Assembly: GCA_028693885.1 (NCBI GenBank) | Contig: JAQUUM010000032.1 | Coordinates: forward strand, 1 to 10,250 | DNA from: Bacilli bacterium | GTDB lineage: Bacteria; Bacillota_I; Bacilli_A; ML615J-28; CAG-698 | Direction of reading: 5' to 3' | Length of the DNA: 10,250 nucleotides | Shown: in pieces, positions 6,132-10,250 of the stretch | Layout of the letters: every line of letters starts with the position of its first letter | Position numbering within the stretch: the first letter of the stretch is position 1 | Made by a program: the position numbers and the translations under genes | The notes under the pieces: model-generated | What the model was told of the DNA's origin: nothing | The model's database searches: none | The model's input: the letters and a program-made list of their open reading frames with translations, nothing else

Positions 6132-6995
6132 ATGATTTTAGATGGAAAAGGAACAAGTGAAAAACTAACGGAAAAGTTAAAAATAGAAATTGAAAAATTA
6201 CCAAAGAAAATAACGTTAGCGATTATTTTAGTGGGTGATAATGAAGCTAGTAAAACTTATGTAAAAAACAAACATAAGAAATGTGCAGAGTTAGGTATTA
6301 ATAGTAAGGAGTTTTATTTTCCAGCTAACGAACCTCAAAAAAGTATATTGAAAGTTATTAAGAATTTAAATGAAGATGTAAAAGTTAATGGGATATTGGT
6401 TCAATTACCACTACCAAATCATTTAGATGAAGATGTAATAATTAATACAATCGATCCTAATAAAGATGTTGATGGTTTGACTCTTGCAAATCAGGGTAAA
6501 TTGTTTATGAATAAACCAGGAATAGAACCAGCTACACCAAAAGGAGTTATGACTTTGTTAGATGAATATCACATTGATATTCAAGGAAAGAAGGTTGTAA
6601 TAGTTGGGCGAAGTAAATTAGTTGGGAAACCTTTAGCTATATTAATGCTTAAAAAGAATGCAACTGTAACTATTGCTCATTCAAAAACGGTATCTTTAAA
6701 AGATGTTACTAAGGATGCAGATATTTTGGTTGCAGCTATTGGTGTGCCTAAATTTATTAAAGCAGATATGGTAAAAAAAGATGCAGTTGTAATTGATGTA
6801 GGAATAAATCGTTTTGAAAGCAAATTAGTAGGTGATGTTGATTTTGATGAAGTGGTAGAAATAGCTAGTGCAATTACTCCGGTTCCAAAAGGGATTGGTC
6901 CTATGACTATTGTTAGTTTAATTCAAAATGTAATTGAATGTTATAAGATTCAAGAAGAAATAAGATTGAAGGAACAAGACTTAGGTAAAAACTAA
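6132..6995 (+). CDS. folD: Bifunctional methylene-THF dehydrogenase / methenyl-THF cyclohydrolase FolD
   Basis: 287 residues, typical length about 285. FolD interconverts 5,10-methylene-THF, 5,10-methenyl-THF and 10-formyl-THF using NADP(H). Visible signatures are the catalytic TYVKNKHK segment (Y43 and K47), GILVQLPLP (87-95), DPNKDVDGLT (108-117), PATPKGVM (133-140), the nucleotide-binding GRSKLVGKP (159-167), AHSKT (182-186), DVGIN (222-226) and the C-terminal PVPKGIGPMT (250-259). PATP replaces the more frequent PCTP and PKG replaces PGG; both are variants in binding loops and the active-site residues are kept. Together with Fhs this makes a formate-to-methylene-THF route supplying purines, thymidylate and formyl-Met-tRNA. 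The stop codon overlaps the pth start by one base. Confidence 0.97.
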   Translation: MILDGKGTSEKLTEKLKIEIEKLPKKITLAIILVGDNEASKTYVKNKHKKCAELGINSKEFYFPANEPQKSILKVIKNLNEDVKVNGILVQLPLPNHLDEDVIINTIDPNKDVDGLTLANQGKLFMNKPGIEPATPKGVMTLLDEYHIDIQGKKVVIVGRSKLVGKPLAILMLKKNATVTIAHSKTVSLKDVTKDADILVAAIGVPKFIKADMVKKDAVVIDVGINRFESKLVGDVDFDEVVEIASAITPVPKGIGPMTIVSLIQNVIECYKIQEEIRLKEQDLGKN

Positions 6996-7564
6996 TGAAA
7001 CTTATTGTAGGACTAGGTAATCCTGGATTAAGATATAAAAAAACAAGGCATAATATCGGGTTTATGTTTTTAGACAAATTTGCTAAAGACAATAAATTAA
7101 AATTTACTTTACAAAAACAACTTAAATGTGAAATTGCAACATTCGTATATAAAAGTGAAAAGATATTTTTTGTTAAACCTCAAACCTTTATGAATTTATC
7201 AAGCGATGCAGTTTTGGCTGTTATGAATTTTTATAAAATAGATTTTCAAGATGTTTTAGTAATCTATGATGATTTAGATTTACCAACAGGGAAAATAAGA
7301 CTTAGATTAAACGGTACAGCTGGTGGACATAAAGGAATGGATTCAATTATTAAAACGCTTAAAACCCCTGATATAAAAAGATTGAGAATTGGTATCGGAA
7401 GGCAAGATGCTTATGCTGTTGTTGATTATGTTTTAGATAACTTTTCAAAAGATGAAAGAATAGAGATAGAATTGGCATTAGATAAAGCAACTTCAATAAT
7501 TATGGATTATTTAGATAATGATTTCCCTTATGCAATGAATAAATATAATCAGAAAGAGATTTAA
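6995..7564 (+). CDS. pth: Peptidyl-tRNA hydrolase
   Basis: 189 residues, the usual bacterial Pth length. The ATG at 6995 shares its A with the folD stop (TAATG), with a weak TAGGTA at 6982-6987 as ribosome site, so translation is probably coupled. The enzyme cleaves the ester bond of peptidyl-tRNAs dropped from ribosomes, freeing tRNA. Seen are GLGNPG (6-11, N9), catalytic H19 in TRHNIGF, FMNLS (65-69, N67), YDDLDLPTGK (91-100, D92 partnering H19), NGTAGGHKG (106-114) and RIGIGR (131-136). The GGHNG motif that includes E. coli N114 reads GGHKG here, with K113 in place of Asn. All other catalytic residues are intact, so the protein is probably active. The pth-mfd order is common in Firmicutes. 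Confidence 0.97.
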   Translation: MKLIVGLGNPGLRYKKTRHNIGFMFLDKFAKDNKLKFTLQKQLKCEIATFVYKSEKIFFVKPQTFMNLSSDAVLAVMNFYKIDFQDVLVIYDDLDLPTGKIRLRLNGTAGGHKGMDSIIKTLKTPDIKRLRIGIGRQDAYAVVDYVLDNFSKDERIEIELALDKATSIIMDYLDNDFPYAMNKYNQKEI

Positions 7565-7567
7565 ATA

Positions 7568-10250
7568 ATGAATATACTAGATATATTTGCTAAACAAAAA
7601 CAAACTAAGGATTATCTTTCATATATTAAAGATAATCCTTCGTTTTCTCTTAATGTTTATAATAGTTGTAAGAATGTAAATTATTTACTCACTTATCTAG
7701 CTTATAAAGAAACCGAAGAAAATATAATTTATATTGCTCGAAATGTCTATTTTGCTACTAAAGCCTATGATGCTTTCTGTGAACTAGCTGGTTATGAGAA
7801 TGTTAGTTTTTATGCAATTGATGAAATTGCAGCGGTGGAAGTATTAGCTTATAGCTGGGAATTTAGACTCGAGAGAATTAATACTATTAAAAACATTATC
7901 CTCAAAAAAAAGAAAATAATTGTTACTCACATACAAGCTGCACTAAGATATAATTCTAATAAAGAAAAGTTTTTAGAAAACTCATATTTCTTAAAAACAA
8001 ACGATACTATTGAATTAAAAGAATTTTTTAAAAGCTTAGTTAAGAGTGGCTACAAAAGGACCCCTATCACAGAAGAAGTAGGGGATTTTAGTGTTCGTGG
8101 CGGAGTAATTGATATCTTTCCTTTTGACTGTGTTAACCCTATAAGACTTGATTTGTTTGGTAACGAAATAGAAAATATTAGAATTTTTGATAAACTTACT
8201 CAAAGGAGTATTTCAAAAGTAGACAGTGTTGAAATCTTTCCGTTAAATGATACACTTTATGAAGAAGAAAAAATTGATAAACTTATTCAAGAATTAGAAG
8301 TAAAATCAAAAGATGATTTAATAGATTTAAAAGAATACAATAATGTTGAAAGAGCTAATAAGTATATTAAATATTTAGATGATGCTCCACAATCAATTGT
8401 TGATTATCTAGACAGTAAAATAATTGTATTTGATGAATATAATGTACTAAAAGATAATCAGAAAATAAGCATTGAAAACATTGATACTTTTTTTGAAGAA
8501 AAAGTTTTTGATTTAGAATATTATTATCAAATTGAATATTTGATAAACAATAATAAAGTAATGTTTTTAAGTGAACATTTAAGTAGTTTGAATAATATTA
8601 AACTTTCAAAAACACTAGATTTTGAAAGTTATGAAGTAGCAAGTTATCAAAACAATTTAAAAGTATTTTTAGAAGAATTAAAAATTAATAAGAATAAAAA
8701 ATATTTGATTGCATTAAATGATGAAAAACAAATAATTCTAATGAAAGATATTTTAGAAAATGCATCGATTGAATATAGTTTAAAATTTAATTTAAAAGAA
8801 AAAGTAAATGTTTTAGTTTTGGATAATCCTATTAGTTTTGGATTGATTAGTAATATAGAAGTTATTACAACAAAAGAACTTTTTGCTACTAAATACAAGA
8901 GTAAAATAAAATATCGAAGCTCTGCTTTTAAAACTGATAAATTATATTCAAAAGAAGATTTAAATATAAATGATTTTGTGGTTCATCAAGATTATGGAAT
9001 TGCAAGATATTTAGGACTTAGTACTCAAGAGACTAAAGGAATAAAAAATGATTACTTACATTTAGAATTTCAAGATGGAGCTTTATATATTCCGGTTTCA
9101 AATATTCATTTGTTAGAAAAATATATTGCAAGTGAATCAGCTAAACCTAAACTTAGTAGTCTTAATTCAAAAGAATGGATTAAGAAAAAAGAAAAAATTA
9201 AAGATAAATTAAAAGACATTGCAGAAGATTTGATTACTATGCAAGCTTTAAGAGATCAAAATTTAGGTGTTAAATATTTAAAAGATGATCCGCTTCAAGA
9301 AGCGTTTGAAAATGATTTTGAATTTGAAGAAACGCTTGACCAATTAGAGACTGTCAAAGAAATTAAGCTTGACATGGAAAGCGGTAAAATTGTTGATAGA
9401 TTAGTATGTGGAGATGTTGGATATGGTAAAACTGAAATTGCAATGAGAATTGCTTTTAAAACAGTTTACAATTCTAAACAAGTAGCATACCTTGCTCCAA
9501 CAACAATTCTTTCAAGACAACATTATTATACTTTTAAAGAACGGTTTTCAAAATATGGGGTTAAGGTGGCCTTGTTAAATAGACTTGTTGATAGTAAAAC
9601 CCAAACCGAAGTTTTAAAAAAATTAAAAGAAGGTAAGATTGACGTTTTAATTGGAACTCATAGAATTTTAAGCGATGATATTCATTTTAAAGATTTAGGT
9701 CTTTTGATAATTGATGAAGAACAACGTTTTGGAGTTATACATAAAGAAAAGATTAAAAAAATTAAAACTAATGTTAATGTATTGACTTTAACTGCAACAC
9801 CAATTCCAAGAACCCTTCAAATGGCTACTATGGGGTTGCGTCAATTAAGTTTAATAACTACACCTCCGTTAAACAGATATCCTATTCAAACATATGTTTT
9901 ACCAAAAAACGATGTAGTAGTAAAAGAAGCAATCTATAGAGAGTTATCAAGAAATGGTCAAATATTTTATTTATGTAATAGAATTGCTAGCCTAGATAGA
10001 ACTAAGAATTATATCAATAAACTTGTAAAAGAAGCAAGAGTAGGAATAGTTCATGGACAACTTTCAAAAGAAGCAATTGAAGATGTGGTTCAGAGTTTTA
10101 TCGATAAAGAATATGATGTGTTACTTTGTACAACAATCATTGAAACAGGAATTGATATTTCAAATGCTAACACTTTAATTATTGAAAATGTAGATAACTT
10201 AGGACTTGCTCAACTTTATCAAATTAGAGGTAGAGTAGGTAGAACAGACA
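7568..10250 (+). CDS. mfd: Transcription-repair coupling factor Mfd, N-terminal 894 residues (3' end outside window)
   Basis: The frame stays open from the ATG at 7568 to the window edge, giving 894 of an expected 1150 or so residues. Residues 1 to about 200 are the UvrB-like region that binds UvrA, ending in the recognisable GDFSVRGGVIDIFPF (172-186). Residues 190-460 are a divergent, lysine- and asparagine-rich linker and vestigial domain. The CarD-like RNA polymerase interaction domain starts near 469 (DFVVHQDYGIARYLG) and runs to about 530 (LYIPVSNIHLLEKY). The superfamily 2 translocase follows: Walker A GDVGYGKT (615-622), DEEQRFGV (716-723), the LTATPIPRTLQM segment, ETGIDI (859-864) and RGRVGR (887-892), where the window ends. 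Mfd pushes stalled RNA polymerase off lesions with ATP and recruits UvrA. The regulatory D7 domain is not visible. It begins 3 bases after pth, with only a weak GAAAGAG ribosome site, so coupling is likely. Confidence 0.96.
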   Translation, partial: MNILDIFAKQKQTKDYLSYIKDNPSFSLNVYNSCKNVNYLLTYLAYKETEENIIYIARNVYFATKAYDAFCELAGYENVSFYAIDEIAAVEVLAYSWEFRLERINTIKNIILKKKKIIVTHIQAALRYNSNKEKFLENSYFLKTNDTIELKEFFKSLVKSGYKRTPITEEVGDFSVRGGVIDIFPFDCVNPIRLDLFGNEIENIRIFDKLTQRSISKVDSVEIFPLNDTLYEEEKIDKLIQELEVKSKDDLIDLKEYNNVERANKYIKYLDDAPQSIVDYLDSKIIVFDEYNVLKDNQKISIENIDTFFEEKVFDLEYYYQIEYLINNNKVMFLSEHLSSLNNIKLSKTLDFESYEVASYQNNLKVFLEELKINKNKKYLIALNDEKQIILMKDILENASIEYSLKFNLKEKVNVLVLDNPISFGLISNIEVITTKELFATKYKSKIKYRSSAFKTDKLYSKEDLNINDFVVHQDYGIARYLGLSTQETKGIKNDYLHLEFQDGALYIPVSNIHLLEKYIASESAKPKLSSLNSKEWIKKKEKIKDKLKDIAEDLITMQALRDQNLGVKYLKDDPLQEAFENDFEFEETLDQLETVKEIKLDMESGKIVDRLVCGDVGYGKTEIAMRIAFKTVYNSKQVAYLAPTTILSRQHYYTFKERFSKYGVKVALLNRLVDSKTQTEVLKKLKEGKIDVLIGTHRILSDDIHFKDLGLLIIDEEQRFGVIHKEKIKKIKTNVNVLTLTATPIPRTLQMATMGLRQLSLITTPPLNRYPIQTYVLPKNDVVVKEAIYRELSRNGQIFYLCNRIASLDRTKNYINKLVKEARVGIVHGQLSKEAIEDVVQSFIDKEYDVLLCTTIIETGIDISNANTLIIENVDNLGLAQLYQIRGRVGRTD

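Noticed and set aside
1..10250. Mycoplasma code with TGA as tryptophan
   Set aside because: Every recognised tryptophan uses TGG, no frame contains in-frame TGA within a conserved domain, and all frames close with TAA or TAG. TGA is simply unused in this window.
7568..10250. Mfd as a broken gene or mobile-element remnant
   Set aside because: The frame is uninterrupted with all expected motifs in order; it is incomplete only because the window ends.
1..10250. Undescribed defence, toxin, phage or CRISPR system
   Set aside because: All genes but the small delta-linked one belong to well-known housekeeping families, and no repeat arrays, integrase, transposase or compositional island is seen.

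Overview
This is a strongly AT-rich, densely packed bacterial chromosome segment with every gene on the + strand. Gene content and order suggest a low-GC Firmicute or a Mollicutes-related lineage that uses the standard code (Acholeplasma-, RF39- or Erysipelotrichia-like). The main clues are an RNA polymerase delta subunit (RpoE), NrnA of the DHH/DHHA1 family, a pth-mfd pair, a perfect CIRCE operator in front of clpB, and near-consensus sigma-A promoters. All recognised tryptophans are TGG. Every stop seen is TAA, except one TAG. Placement below phylum level is inference.

Layout: (1) 1-1154, the 3' end of nrnA overlapping surE by one base. NrnA degrades nanoRNA and pAp, and SurE is a nucleoside monophosphate phosphatase. 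(2) 1158-2036, a promoter, rpoE with a long acidic tail, and a one-base-spaced small basic protein resembling DUF3006. The unit ends in an intrinsic terminator whose stem begins inside the small gene and whose loop holds the stop codon. (3) 2058-4276, a monocistronic heat-shock unit: sigma-A promoter, perfect CIRCE (HrcA operator), clpB lacking the N-terminal domain, and a strong terminator. (4) 4277-4462, an A-rich spacer with a short tandem repeat and the likely promoter of the next operon. (5) 4463-10250, a tight operon fhs-folD-pth-mfd. Its genes are separated by 13 nt, a 1-nt overlap and 3 nt. It combines one-carbon folate metabolism (10-formyl-THF and 5,10-methenyl/methylene-THF), peptidyl-tRNA recycling and transcription-coupled repair. 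mfd runs off the right edge with 894 codons present and its frame open throughout.

The window is essentially housekeeping. I see no mobile element, CRISPR, toxin or defence system, tRNA or rRNA. The points worth a second look are small ones: the delta-linked DUF3006-like protein and its overlapping terminator, a natively N-domain-less ClpB under CIRCE control, the missing lysine tract in the delta subunit, a lysine at a usually asparagine position in Pth, the nrnA-surE coupling, and the A-tract repeat upstream of fhs.
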